A DNA stretch of 58,289 bases from Polyangiaceae bacterium (lineage in GTDB: Bacteria > Myxococcota_A > Polyangia > Polyangiales > Polyangiaceae): assembly GCA_016929495.1 (NCBI GenBank), contig JAFGIS010000621.1, positions 1-58,289 of the forward strand, in the 5' to 3' direction. Positions 16,404 to 25,376 of the stretch are shown piece after piece (the stretch's first letter is position 1; the number at the start of each line of letters is the position of its first letter). Both the position numbers and the translations under genes were made by a program. The notes beneath the pieces are model-generated. The model worked only from the letters and a program-made list of their open reading frames with translations, did no database searches and was not told the origin of the DNA.

Positions 16404-18989
16404 CTACCCCTGCGACGCCTCGAGCGCCCTGCGGTAGCGCGCGCGGCGAGCGTCGTCGTGCAGGATGTCGTAGGCCTCTTCGAGGACTTCGAGGATCAGA
16501 TCCAGATCCTCCCTGAGGTCCGCGGTCCCGGCGCTGAGCAGCGTCTCCGGCGCGAACTCGCGCTTGAGCGCGAGGTAGGCGCGCCGGACTTCGTATCCCG
16601 TTGCGTTTCTGCCGACACCGAGCAGAGCGAAGTAGTCGCCCTCTTCGACGAGCGCCTTGCGCCTCTCGATTCGGGTTCGGACCGCAACGTCGTCGAGCGG
16701 ATCGTACCCCGCGCTCTGGGGGGGCGGTTCGTGTTGAGCTTCCGCCGCACGTGAGCTCTTGAGGATCCCGAGCTCCACCAGGATGTACAGGGCCGTCGCG
16801 AAGCCCGCTTCCCCGCCCTTGGCGACCAATTCGGCCACGGCGGAGCCCGGTGCTTCCAAGACGGCCTCGTGCTCGCGCTCGGGCAGGTTGCACTCGGAGA
16901 GCAGATGCCATTCGGAGCCTTTCTGAAGACGTGCATCGGGGCCCCGAAGGCGGAGCACGGCCTGCTCCGGTGCGATGACTCGGCGAGCGACCTCGACCAG
17001 AACCTCCGCACCGGTCGCGCTGCCGAACACGAGCGGCTCGGCGTGCAGCCGGGCCGGAATCTGCTTCTCCAGGCTCGCGGCGCAGCGATCGACGAGCAGG
17101 CTCCGAGCCATGAGCCACTCGGCGTGGGCACGCAGCACCGGCCACAGTTCGTCCTGTCGCAGGTGGCCATGAGCGACGAGCGCCGCGCCTGCGTGCTTGC
17201 CGAATGCCGGAAGCTTGCGTTCGAGGCGAGCGGCCTCCGCCGGCAGGTCGCCGCGTTCGGTCAGAAACGCCACCAGCGATTCCTGTTCGGCACCGGAGGC
17301 CACGGTGACGAAATCGCCTTCCCGAAAGACGATTCGACGAATGCCCGCGTTGTCTTCCAGCGCCAGTGCACCGGTGAATCGTGCTCGAATGGCCTGTGCG
17401 ATCGCCCGAACGACGTCGCCCTTGCCCAGGCTGCTCGGGATGCGAGGCGTCGCCATTCTCGGGTTCGGATCGTACGAGGGCGGGCGGGTCCCTGCTCGAG
17501 CCGTCCCTTGGCGAATGGATTCGGGATCTGCGGACGACGGGGGACTCGAAGCCTCGGCGGGCACCGGTAGGGTGGACGCGCGCGTCGGTGGTTTGGGGTG
17601 GGGAAGGGGAGGAGTGCGAGGCGTCCACGGAGCCTCTGACACCTCGCGCTCTCGCTCGGCCCGCACGGAGTTGGTCGTGACGGTTTCTGGTGGATGCGAG
17701 GGCCGAGCAGCGGTCCACGCGCTCGAGCCGGGCTGCGTCGGCGGCGATAGACTCACCGGCGCGATGCGGTGCGTGAGCTCGGCCACACGCGCGTCCGCAG
17801 CGCTCGCCAGCGAAGAGCTGGCGGGTCTGTCGTCGTTCGGGTGAGACGGAAGGCGGTGGCGCGTCAACGGCGGCAACGTGGGGGGCTCGGCCGCGGCCTC
17901 CCGGCTTGAGCCTGGCGCTGCCTCGGGCGCCGAGGTCGGCGCCGGTTCTGCAGGCGTCCGGTCGTACAGGGCCCGATGAGCACGGTGGCGCGAAGCGTGC
18001 GCGACGGTCTCGGACGTGTACTCGCTGTCGCTCCCGGTGCCCGTCGAGGTTCCAGGCGCGACGGACGCCGCGGTCGATGCGGGTGACTTGGTGTTCTTGG
18101 TTGCGTGCGCCGGCGCGTCCTCGAAGTCGTCCAGGTCGTCATCGAACCCCAGTGGCTGTTCGAGGGCTGCCAGTACGCCCTCGGGCAGGACGGCCTCGAC
18201 CTCCTCGTCCGGCGTCAACTTGACGAGTTCGGGGCTCGAGGGTCGACCGGAGAGCGGGCGGGTGCTTACACGTGCCTCGGCTTCCTGCAACAGCTGGGCG
18301 AGCTCGGGGCTGATCGAGGCGACACCGAGTCGGCGGGTGACGTTGTGCTCGCGGGCCGGTTCACCAGTGCTGGACGGCTGACCGCGCCGCAGGTCTGCTC
18401 CGTCCGAAGGGGGCGTCAGAGGTTTTGGTGAGCTGGAGACGACAGCGGCAGCACTGGGCCGTTCGGCTTCCGGAGGGACAGAGGCGCGAGCGGGGCGCAA
18501 GGAATGGCGAGATGGCGGCGCGCTGTCCACCGGCGGATGGCTTCGGGCATCGGGATGACCGGACGGCAGCGGCTGTCGTGGCGCCGGGCCGATCAGCTCG
18601 ACGACCTTCTCGACCAAGGCCTCGTCGCCCATCAGCGAGATGGGGAGAAAGGCGTTCCCCTCGTGGAAGCCCGCGTCTGTGTCGCCGTCTAGCGTTCGGC
18701 CAGGTTCGCCGACGTAGATGGCGCGGACCTCTCGCGTGCCTGGTACGTCGCGTACCTGTTGCGCGATCGCCAGAGCGCCAGGAAAGTCGACGTTGCAGAT
18801 GACGAGTGACGGCCTTTGGACCGCGATGCGGCTGACCAGGCGCTGAAGAGGGACGTGGAACACCTCGTAGCCGCGCGCGCGAAGGCCGGACACGGCCTTC
18901 GCGCCTTCCACGGAGGCGTCGACGACGAAAACGGGCTCCAGGCCCTGACTGGGACCGCCCAGCTCGGCGCCGGGATGCTCTGGCGACAC
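16404..18989 (-). CDS. Pseudo-receiver / DUF4388 / J-like domain protein
   Basis: The 861-aa product has three parts. Residues about 18-135 resemble a receiver, but the phospho-acceptor position is Asn (I-C-N-V-D-F-P-G) and no K-P pair is seen. Residues about 140-510 are a disordered Pro/Ser/Ala linker. Residues about 515-640 match DUF4388 (PatA-like). The C-terminal 70 residues are a DnaJ-like fold with Y-F-A-L-L-G-V and Y-L-A-L-K-R-E-F, but the H-P-D triad is replaced by F-A-P, so Hsp70 stimulation is unlikely. Such scaffolds occur near myxobacterial signalling genes. The start is a GTG with a weak RBS. Confidence 0.8.
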   Translation of the reverse strand: MSPEHPGAELGGPSQGLEPVFVVDASVEGAKAVSGLRARGYEVFHVPLQRLVSRIAVQRPSLVICNVDFPGALAIAQQVRDVPGTREVRAIYVGEPGRTLDGDTDAGFHEGNAFLPISLMGDEALVEKVVELIGPAPRQPLPSGHPDARSHPPVDSAPPSRHSLRPARASVPPEAERPSAAAVVSSSPKPLTPPSDGADLRRGQPSSTGEPAREHNVTRRLGVASISPELAQLLQEAEARVSTRPLSGRPSSPELVKLTPDEEVEAVLPEGVLAALEQPLGFDDDLDDFEDAPAHATKNTKSPASTAASVAPGTSTGTGSDSEYTSETVAHASRHRAHRALYDRTPAEPAPTSAPEAAPGSSREAAAEPPTLPPLTRHRLPSHPNDDRPASSSLASAADARVAELTHRIAPVSLSPPTQPGSSAWTAARPSHPPETVTTNSVRAEREREVSEAPWTPRTPPLPHPKPPTRASTLPVPAEASSPPSSADPESIRQGTARAGTRPPSYDPNPRMATPRIPSSLGKGDVVRAIAQAIRARFTGALALEDNAGIRRIVFREGDFVTVASGAEQESLVAFLTERGDLPAEAARLERKLPAFGKHAGAALVAHGHLRQDELWPVLRAHAEWLMARSLLVDRCAASLEKQIPARLHAEPLVFGSATGAEVLVEVARRVIAPEQAVLRLRGPDARLQKGSEWHLLSECNLPEREHEAVLEAPGSAVAELVAKGGEAGFATALYILVELGILKSSRAAEAQHEPPPQSAGYDPLDDVAVRTRIERRKALVEEGDYFALLGVGRNATGYEVRRAYLALKREFAPETLLSAGTADLREDLDLILEVLEEAYDILHDDARRARYRRALEASQG

Positions 18990-19070
18990 GTTGTCGCAGT
19001 GTACGCGACCTTGAAGTACTGCGCATAGTGCCCCGTCTTGGGCGGCATTGGTGCCGCTCGGCCGAAGTGG

Positions 19071-19125
19071 GGCCGGTGGTTGTGCTCCGCCCTACTTGGG
19101 TGAGGGCGGAGCACAACCACTGGCC
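19071..19125. terminator. 23-bp hairpin
   Basis: GTGGTTGTGCTCCGCCCT (19076-19093) and its exact complement (19103-19120) flank a 9-nt loop. GGCC/GGCC flanks extend the stem to 23 bp with one G-T wobble. No T-run follows on either strand. It lies 80 bp downstream of the small membrane gene and 82-136 bp upstream of the GTG at 18989, so it may terminate the first or control the second. Confidence 0.55.
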
Positions 19126-19204
19126 TTGCATCGATCTGCCTCGCGGCCCCCCTCGTCTTCTGGCCAGTCGGCGCGACTCCTGGCCGGAGCTGCGTCGACT
19201 GGCA

Positions 19205-19402
19205 CTAGTCGTCGTCGGGTGCGTCCGACGGCCTCGAAGGGCGGCTATGTCGGGGGCCCCCGGCTATGCGCCGGGCGATGGCCTCGCCGGCCTGCGGCCA
19301 CCAGCGCACGGAGACCACCACGACCGTGAGGAACACCACCACGAACCATTCTCCTGCGTTGGCGCCCCACAGAACCCAGCTGTCCGAAGCTAGCTTGACC
19401 AT
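19205..19402 (-). CDS. Small membrane protein, hypothetical
   Basis: A 65-aa reading frame from ATG 19402 has one strong membrane segment (about residues 15-33, V/F/L-rich after an N-A-G-E-W motif). A basic, Pro/Arg-rich tail ends in Asp residues. Codon use follows the GC-rich pattern of its neighbours. There is no strong RBS. It lies 86 bp from the divergent folK. I do not recognise the family. Confidence 0.5.
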   Translation of the reverse strand: MVKLASDSWVLWGANAGEWFVVVFLTVVVVSVRWWPQAGEAIARRIAGGPRHSRPSRPSDAPDDD

Positions 19403-19488
19403 GTTTGCCGCGGGGGCATCGGTCCGGGCCGAGGAGCCCAGGGACTCGGCGGGCAGTCTACCACAGCGTGTGATAGCGTCCCCGTTGC

Positions 19489-20061
19489 TTGGAAGCGAGC
19501 CCAACCGCCTCCCTGGACGCAGTCATTGGCCTCGGGTCCAACTTGGGCGATCGGCGCGGACACCTGTGCGCGGCAGCGGCGTTGCTCTGCCGGTTTGGGC
19601 GCCTGGTAGCGCTGTCGAGCCTCTACGAGACGGTCCCTGTCGGCGGACCGCCCCAGCCCCGGTTCGTCAATGCGGCGGTCCGGCTCATTTCCCCGCTCAG
19701 TCCGCGTGGCCTGCTCGAGGGCCTGCACGCCGTGGAGGCCAGTCGTGGACGTGTGCGTCGCGAGCGCTGGGGACCTCGCACCCTGGACCTCGACCTGCTC
19801 TGGGTGCAGGGCCTTCTCCTGGTCGGTCCGGATCTGATCGTGCCCCATCCCCGCCTGACAGAGCGCGCGTTCGCCATGATCCCGCTGGTCGAGGTTGCCC
19901 CGGACGCGGCCGATCCGGTCGACGGAGTGCACTACGCCGATCGGGTCGCCCTCGTCGATCAGGGGGGTATCATTCAGGTCGGTGCTTTCGAGCCGGTCGA
20001 GCCGCAGGCGCTGCAGACTGGCGGGCCAGGGACTCGCCTCGCATCGCGCGAGGCCTGCTAG
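19489..20061 (+). CDS. folK: 2-amino-4-hydroxy-6-hydroxymethyldihydropteridine pyrophosphokinase (HPPK)
   Basis: The product shows the HPPK signature: G-L-G-S-N-L-G-D near residue 14, S-L-Y-E-T-V-P-V near 44, F-V-N-A near 58, R-x-R-W-G-P-R-T-L-D-L-D-L-L near 90-104 (the Mg/ATP-binding loop), and P-H-P-R-L near 118. It transfers pyrophosphate from ATP to hydroxymethyl-dihydropterin in folate synthesis. Start is a TTG; no better in-frame start precedes it. The protein is about 190 aa; the last 40 residues are beyond the usual domain. It precedes the atp genes by 100 bp but probably has a separate job. Confidence 0.92.
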   Translation: MEASPTASLDAVIGLGSNLGDRRGHLCAAAALLCRFGRLVALSSLYETVPVGGPPQPRFVNAAVRLISPLSPRGLLEGLHAVEASRGRVRRERWGPRTLDLDLLWVQGLLLVGPDLIVPHPRLTERAFAMIPLVEVAPDAADPVDGVHYADRVALVDQGGIIQVGAFEPVEPQALQTGGPGTRLASREAC

Positions 20062-20161
20062 ACACGCCCTCGGCAAGATGGTACGAGCCGGCCCGACGGC
20101 GATCGTCTGAGGTCTCGCGCAGCCCGGACCGGTACCCAGGCGACGCGTCCGGGCTACGATC

Positions 20162-20677
20162 ATGCTCACCGCAGGACTCCTCACGGCCACGGTGCCCCTC
20201 ACGTCTACACTGATTGCCCCGCTAGCGGCTGCAGGGGGAGCCGGCGTGACCCTGGACTTGGACAAGACCCTATTGGTTCAGATGGTCCTGTTCATGGTGC
20301 TGATCGTCGTTCTGAAGCCACTGCTGTTCGACCCGGTGCTCCGGGTCTTCGAGCAGCGAGAGCAGCGGACCGAGGGCGCGCGCTCCGAAGCTCGAGCGCT
20401 CCAGGAAAAGGCCGGCGAACTGCTCCGGAAGTACGAGAAGGAGCTCGAACGGCTGAGGCAGGCGGCGGCGGAGGAGCGCGAGCGGCTGCGCGGCGAGGCT
20501 TCCAAGCTCGAGGCGGAGATCCTGAACGAAGCACGTGAGGCTTCGAACAAGATCGTCGAGGAGGGGCGCGGCAGAATCGACCGGGAAATCCAGGCGATCG
20601 AGACAGAGCTCGTGGCTCGGACCGAAGAGCTTGCCCGGAGCATGGCTTCCAGGGTTCTCGGACGGGAGGCTCCGTGA
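20162..20677 (+). CDS. atpF: F-type ATP synthase subunit b' (F0)
   Basis: The 171-aa protein has a hydrophobic leader, a membrane helix (about residues 38-55: Q-M-V-L-F-M-V-L-I-V-V), then K-P-L-L-F-D-P-V and a long Glu/Arg/Lys coiled coil to the end. This is the b/b' stator stalk. The next gene encodes another b-type subunit with a 4-bp GTGA overlap, so this is likely b'. It opens the local atp operon. Confidence 0.9.
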   Translation: MLTAGLLTATVPLTSTLIAPLAAAGGAGVTLDLDKTLLVQMVLFMVLIVVLKPLLFDPVLRVFEQREQRTEGARSEARALQEKAGELLRKYEKELERLRQAAAEERERLRGEASKLEAEILNEAREASNKIVEEGRGRIDREIQAIETELVARTEELARSMASRVLGREAP

Positions 20678-21441
20678 GCAACGTCGGAAAGCGCATCGGG
20701 CAGTCAGCCAGGACTCTCGCACTCAGGGTGCTGCCGGTCGGTGCGCTTGGACTCGCGGCGGCGCTATCGCTCGGCGGTGTGGCCTTTGCTTCGACACAAA
20801 CCGAGGCGAACCCAGCAGGCCACGGTGAGGGGGCCGAATCGGAAGACCATCGTGCCCCGACCGTGGACGACATCAATTGGGCGTACGGCCTCGTTGGCGA
20901 ACGTGAGGACGTCGAGCCGGGCCTGCTTTTCCGCCCCGTTGGCATGCCGCCGCCCCTGCTTGCCTCGGTCCTCAATTCGGTGGTGCTCCTCGGTATCTTG
21001 ATCTACTTCGGCCGCAAGCCCATCGGTGAGGCCCTGCGCAAGCGCAAGGAAGAAATCATGCGCGGGATGCAGGAGGCCGCGCGTATGAAAGAGGAGGCCA
21101 CCCGGCAGTTCGCCGACTACGAGGCACAACTTGCCGGCATGGAGGAGCGCATCGAGAAAGCCCGGCACGAGATGCGTCGGGCCGGTGAGCTCGAGCGCGA
21201 GCGGGTCGTGAGCGAGGCCGGGCAGCGGCGGGAACGCATGGAACACGAGGCTCGCCGGTTGGTCGACCAGGAGCTCGAGACGGCGCGCGCCGAGCTCATG
21301 CGCCGCGTGGTTCGCGCGGCGGCCGTCCGGGCGGAGCGCATGCTGGCTGCTGAAGTCTCCGCGCAGGATCAGCGCCGCCTTGCGGACGCGTATCTGAACG
21401 ACGTGAACGCGATGGCAGGGGTACGAGGAGTACAGCCGTGA
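20674..21441 (+). CDS. atpF: F-type ATP synthase subunit b with N-terminal signal-like extension
   Basis: GTG 20674 overlaps the previous stop. The 255-aa product starts with an Ala/Leu-rich signal-like segment (about residues 15-40, ending V-A-F-A) and an acidic, His-containing spacer. The true stalk helix follows (about residues 96-112), then K-P-I-G-E and a long charged coiled coil. At 255 aa it exceeds the usual 155-190 aa for b, owing to this N-terminal extension. It pairs with b' to form a heterodimeric peripheral stalk. The stop overlaps the atpH start. Confidence 0.92.
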   Translation: MSNVGKRIGQSARTLALRVLPVGALGLAAALSLGGVAFASTQTEANPAGHGEGAESEDHRAPTVDDINWAYGLVGEREDVEPGLLFRPVGMPPPLLASVLNSVVLLGILIYFGRKPIGEALRKRKEEIMRGMQEAARMKEEATRQFADYEAQLAGMEERIEKARHEMRRAGELERERVVSEAGQRRERMEHEARRLVDQELETARAELMRRVVRAAAVRAERMLAAEVSAQDQRRLADAYLNDVNAMAGVRGVQP

Positions 21442-21980
21442 GCCACGCAGCCATTGCTGACCGCTACGCGCGCGCTCTGTTCGAGCTCGGGGTCGAGACC
21501 GGACAGCTCGATCGGTTCACCCAGCAACTGAAGGCGATAGCCGAGGTGTACTCATCGAGTGCCGAGCTTCGGCATGCGCTGAATAACCCCGTGATTGCCG
21601 ACAAACAGCGGGATGGGCTGCTTCGGGAGCTCACTGGACGGCTCGGCACAGCGCCCCTGCTGGCCAACGCGCTCAGGCTGATGGCCGCAAGGCGGCGCCT
21701 GCGGGCGCTTCCGGACCTGGTCACGCGCCTGACCCGGCTCGCTGACGGGCAACTCGGCGTTCTTCGCGCCACGGTGACCAGCGCGGAGCCCCTGGCGGAG
21801 CAGTACTACGAGCAGATCGCTCGTGTTCTCGGGCAGAAGACTCAACGCACAGTCGTGGTCGACAGGCAGGTAGACCCGTCGCTGATAGCGGGTGTCATCA
21901 CTCGGGTCGGCGACACGGTCGTCGATGGCAGCCTCAAGGGTCGGCTCCGCGAGCTCGAACGTCAGCTCCTCAGTGCGTGA
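21438..21980 (+). CDS. atpH: F-type ATP synthase subunit delta (OSCP)
   Basis: The 180-aa product has the delta/OSCP layout: an N-terminal helical domain with R-Y-A-R-A-L-F-E (about residues 9-16), N-N-P-V-I near 50, and a C-terminal region with V-T-S-A near 110 and an I-A-G-V-I-T-R-V-G segment with D-G-S-L-K-G-R-L near 150-170. It connects the peripheral stalk to F1. GTG start overlaps the b gene by 4 bp. Confidence 0.95.
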   Translation: MSHAAIADRYARALFELGVETGQLDRFTQQLKAIAEVYSSSAELRHALNNPVIADKQRDGLLRELTGRLGTAPLLANALRLMAARRRLRALPDLVTRLTRLADGQLGVLRATVTSAEPLAEQYYEQIARVLGQKTQRTVVVDRQVDPSLIAGVITRVGDTVVDGSLKGRLRELERQLLSA

Positions 21981-22030
21981 GGCCAGCGCACCTTCGTTTG
22001 TTCAACGGCCGCGAACCGAAAGAGAAGATC

Positions 22031-23713
22031 ATGCAGCTTAGCGCCGACGAGATCTCTCAGATCATCAGGAAGCAGATCCAGGACTTCGACCGCGCCACTC
22101 AGGTCGCGCAGACCGGCACCGTTCTTGCGTGCGGCGACGGGATTGCCCGCATCTACGGGCTAGAAAGCGTCATGGCCGGCGAGCTCGTCGAGTTCCAGGG
22201 TGGTGTCTATGGCCTGGTGCTCAACCTCGAGCAAGACAGCGTCGGTGTGGCCATTCTGGGCGACCCCAACGGCATTCGCGAAGGCGATCCAGTCAAGCGC
22301 ACCGAACGTATCGCGGACGTGCCCGTGGGTGACGCGGTCATGGGTCGCGTGGTCAACGCGCTGGGCCAACCGGTGGACGGCAAGGGGCCGATCGAGACGC
22401 GTCAGCGCCGGCAGGTCGAGGTGAAGGCGCCGGGCATCATCGGGCGCCAGCCGGTCAAGGAACCGCTGCAAACGGGCCTGAAGGCCATCGACTCTATGAT
22501 CCCGATCGGGCGCGGGCAGCGCGAGCTCATCATCGGCGACCGCCAGACCGGCAAGACGGCCATCATCACCGACACGATCATTAACCAGAAGGGCAAGGGC
22601 GTTAAGTGCATCTACGTGGCCATCGGGCAGAAAGCCTCGACGGTTGCGCAGGTGGTCGACAAGCTGAGCTCGTACGGCGCCATGGCGTACACGACCGTGG
22701 TCATCGCCACCGCCACCGAGTCGGCGCCCCTGCAGTTTCTGGCTCCGTACTGCGGCGCCGCGATGGGCGAGTACTTCCGCGATACCGGCCGACATGCCGT
22801 CTGCTTCTACGACGACCTGTCCAAGCAGGCCGTCGCGTACCGGCAGCTGTCGTTGCTGCTCAGGCGCCCACCGGGACGGGAGGCCTACCCGGGCGACGTC
22901 TTCTACGTCCACTCCCGGCTGCTCGAGCGCGCCGCCAAGATGGCCGACCGCTGGTTCGTCGTGAAGAAGGGGACCGAGGTGCCGGCGGGCGATCGCAGCT
23001 TCCGCGGCGTGGACGGCGAGATCCACTTCGGCGACCACGGCAAGAAGATGGCGACCGCGAAGCTTCGCGAGCTGGGTGAAGACCAGCACGAGATCAAGCG
23101 CGATCCGCATTCGGGGGGGTCGCTCACGGCTCTGCCCGTCATCGAGACGCAGGCCGGCGATGTCTCGGCCTACATTCCGACGAACGTGATTTCGATCACG
23201 GACGGACAGATCTTCCTCGAAAGCGATCTGTTCTATTCCGGCGTCCGTCCCGCCATCAACGTGGGCATCTCGGTCAGTCGAGTCGGCGGCAACGCTCAGA
23301 TCAAGGCGATGAAGAAGGTCGCCGGCGGCCTGCGTCTCGACCTCGCCCAGTACCGCGAGATGGCCGCCTTCGCGCAGTTCGCTGCGGATCTGGACGCCGC
23401 CACGCGGGCCCAACTCGAGCGCGGCGAGCGGCTGACCGAGCTATTGAAGCAAGACCAGTACGTGCCGCTCGCGGTCGAGAAGCAGATCCTCATCGTATTC
23501 GCCGGCACTCAAGGCTACACCGACAAGCTGCCCGTCGACTCGCTGCGACGCTACGAGCGGGAGCTCTACGAGCACGTCGACCAGAAGCATCCGGGGCTCT
23601 GGACCGACATCATGGAGAAGAAGGAGCTCACGGACGAGCTCAAGACCCAGATGGACAAGGTGCTGAAGGAGTTCACCGCCACATTTGCCAAGTCGCTCGA
23701 GGCATCCGCCTAG
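22031..23713 (+). CDS. atpA: F-type ATP synthase subunit alpha with about 50-residue insertion
   Basis: ATG 22031 follows an AGAG-rich leader; 50 bp separate it from atpH. The 560-aa product has the alpha-subunit landmarks: a Q-T-G-T-V beta-barrel strand, P-loop [24 protein letters not shown], and S-I-T-D-G-Q-I-F-L. Family members are usually 500-515 aa. The excess comes from an insertion after the R-A-A-K motif and before the G-G-S-L-T-A-L-P strand (nt about 22945-23115). The frame and motifs on both sides are intact, so this is not a frameshift. Confidence 0.97.
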   Translation: MQLSADEISQIIRKQIQDFDRATQVAQTGTVLACGDGIARIYGLESVMAGELVEFQGGVYGLVLNLEQDSVGVAILGDPNGIREGDPVKRTERIADVPVGDAVMGRVVNALGQPVDGKGPIETRQRRQVEVKAPGIIGRQPVKEPLQTGLKAIDSMIPIGRGQRELIIGDRQTGKTAIITDTIINQKGKGVKCIYVAIGQKASTVAQVVDKLSSYGAMAYTTVVIATATESAPLQFLAPYCGAAMGEYFRDTGRHAVCFYDDLSKQAVAYRQLSLLLRRPPGREAYPGDVFYVHSRLLERAAKMADRWFVVKKGTEVPAGDRSFRGVDGEIHFGDHGKKMATAKLRELGEDQHEIKRDPHSGGSLTALPVIETQAGDVSAYIPTNVISITDGQIFLESDLFYSGVRPAINVGISVSRVGGNAQIKAMKKVAGGLRLDLAQYREMAAFAQFAADLDAATRAQLERGERLTELLKQDQYVPLAVEKQILIVFAGTQGYTDKLPVDSLRRYERELYEHVDQKHPGLWTDIMEKKELTDELKTQMDKVLKEFTATFAKSLEASA

Positions 23714-24630
23714 TGGCCAACCAGAAAGTCATCCGCAAGCGTATTGCGAGCGTCAAGTCGACGCAGAAAATCACCCGCGCCATGAAGATGGTAGCGGGCG
23801 CCCGACTCAATCGCGCGCAGCAGCGCATCACGGCGATGCGACCGTACGCCATGAAGACGACGGCCGTCCTCGCCGAGGTGACGGCCGCGGCCCGGGCGCG
23901 TTCGTCCCAGAGCCAAGCCACCGAGGACGAAGGTAACCCGCTGCTCGCGCAGCGTGAAGTCAATAGCCGGCTGCTGCTCGTGATCACGGCGGACCGAGGC
24001 CTCTGTGGCGCGTTCAACACGAACATCAACCGCCGGAGTCATTCCGTGTGGCGAGACGCGGTAAGGAACGGTCAGACCATCAAGCTGTGTATCATTGGCC
24101 GCAAGGGCCGCGACTACTTCCGGCGTCGCTCCGCGCCCATCCAGGAGGTTTTCCAGGGCGTATGGGACCAGCTGGGTCTGGAGCAGGCTCGCCGTATCGG
24201 ACGCTCCATTCTCGAGCCGTTCATTCGCGGGGACGTCGATTCCATCGATCTCATCTACAACGAATTCAAGAGCGCCATGACCCAACGCGTCGTGGTCGAA
24301 CGGCTCTTTCCCTTGCCGCCGATGGCGCCGTCCGACGCGCGCGATCCGGAGACGGAGCCCGTCGACGCGCCGGAGTTCCAGTTCGAACCGAGCCAGCAGC
24401 TCGTGCTCGAGCGCCTGGTGCCCATGTACATCGAAATCTCCATTCTGCGCGCTCTGTACGAGTCGATGGCCTCGGAACTGGGGGCGCGCATGACGGCGAT
24501 GGATTCGGCGACCAAGAACGCGTCCGATATCATCGACAAGCTGACGCTCCAGTACAACCGAGCACGCCAAGCCGCGATCACCAAGGAGCTGATGGAGATC
24601 ATCGGCGGAGCCGAGGCGCTCAAAGGCTAG
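23713..24630 (+). CDS. atpG: F-type ATP synthase subunit gamma
   Basis: The GTG at 23713 overlaps the atpA TAG by one base. The 305-aa protein begins with the conserved K-R-I-A-S-V-K-S-T-Q-K-I-T-x-A-M-K-M-V helix, contains T-A-D-R-G-L-C-G-A-F-N near residue 95, and ends with the C-terminal helix A-M-x-x-A-T-K-N-A and L-x-L-x-Y-N-R-A-R-Q-A. It is the rotor shaft of F1. Beta and epsilon genes do not follow; an unrelated small gene does. Confidence 0.96.
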   Translation: MANQKVIRKRIASVKSTQKITRAMKMVAGARLNRAQQRITAMRPYAMKTTAVLAEVTAAARARSSQSQATEDEGNPLLAQREVNSRLLLVITADRGLCGAFNTNINRRSHSVWRDAVRNGQTIKLCIIGRKGRDYFRRRSAPIQEVFQGVWDQLGLEQARRIGRSILEPFIRGDVDSIDLIYNEFKSAMTQRVVVERLFPLPPMAPSDARDPETEPVDAPEFQFEPSQQLVLERLVPMYIEISILRALYESMASELGARMTAMDSATKNASDIIDKLTLQYNRARQAAITKELMEIIGGAEALKG

Positions 24631-24648
24631 CGCTGGCGGCGTACGGTC

Positions 24649-24984
24649 ATGGCCAACAAGCCCTCGCGAAAGAAGCGCAAGCTCGCACGTGAGCGCATCG
24701 AGCGCGCCAAGCAGCATGACTTGCCGAGCGTGTTGCTCGCTGCGACGCCGGTTCGTGCGCAGGCAACGGCGTCCGCACCCGGCGGCTCCGGGCGCAATCA
24801 GCGCGATCGGGGACCAGACGAGGATCAGCCGACAAGCGCCGACGACTCGTTGGCGCCGGCATCGAACGCGCCGCGGCCGAATCTGTGGCGTCGGCTGCCC
24901 GCAGGGGCCAAGCTCGGCATCTTTCTGGTTCTCGCGTTTGTTCTGGCCGGAGTTGTCATTGCCGCGATTCGAAGCCGCTCGTAG
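24649..24984 (+). CDS. Hypothetical small protein with C-terminal membrane anchor
   Basis: ATG 24649 lies 18 bp after atpG, suggesting co-transcription. The 111-aa product has a very basic N-terminus (K/R-rich residues 4-20), a disordered Ala/Pro/Asp middle and one membrane segment near the C-terminus (about residues 88-106), so it looks tail-anchored. No family recognised. It occupies the place where atpD is expected. The 3' end is 5 bp from the convergent toxin gene. Confidence 0.65.
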   Translation: MANKPSRKKRKLARERIERAKQHDLPSVLLAATPVRAQATASAPGGSGRNQRDRGPDEDQPTSADDSLAPASNAPRPNLWRRLPAGAKLGIFLVLAFVLAGVVIAAIRSRS

Positions 24985-24989
24985 GGGCC

Positions 24990-25376
24990 TCAATCCCAAA
25001 CGGCGGCCGCGAAATGCGTCCTGATCTGCGCATCCTTGGTGAGCAACGACGCATTCTCCGCGACGGCCTGCCCAACGATTAGGCGGTCGAACGGATCGCG
25101 TGTCCAGCTCTGCTTTTCCGCGCCCAGCAGCACGGCTTCGAAGGAAGCGTCGCCGAGCCGCAGACCGACGCGACCGTGCAAGTCATCGACCACGGCTCGG
25201 CCGGGGTGGGTCGTCCGCCCGATCTCGAACAGATACTGCAGCTCCAAGAGGACCATGGGGGAAGCCACGAGCTCCTCGAGCTCGATCAACGACTTGGCGC
25301 GAGCGCTGAGCAGATCGACCTCTCCGGCGAAAAGCCACGCCACCACGTGTGTGTCCAGGTGGATCACGGCTTCCAT
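24990..25376 (-). CDS. PIN-domain toxin (VapC-like ribonuclease)
   Basis: The 128-aa protein has the PIN pattern: L-D-T-H-V (Asp8), an E in L-L-E-L-Q-Y near residue 45, D-P-F-D-R-L-I near residue 95, and L-L-T-K-D near 113. These acidic residues form the metal site. Its first 13 bp overlap the end of the antitoxin gene, the standard order for a type II toxin-antitoxin pair. Confidence 0.9.
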   Translation of the reverse strand: MEAVIHLDTHVVAWLFAGEVDLLSARAKSLIELEELVASPMVLLELQYLFEIGRTTHPGRAVVDDLHGRVGLRLGDASFEAVLLGAEKQSWTRDPFDRLIVGQAVAENASLLTKDAQIRTHFAAAVWD

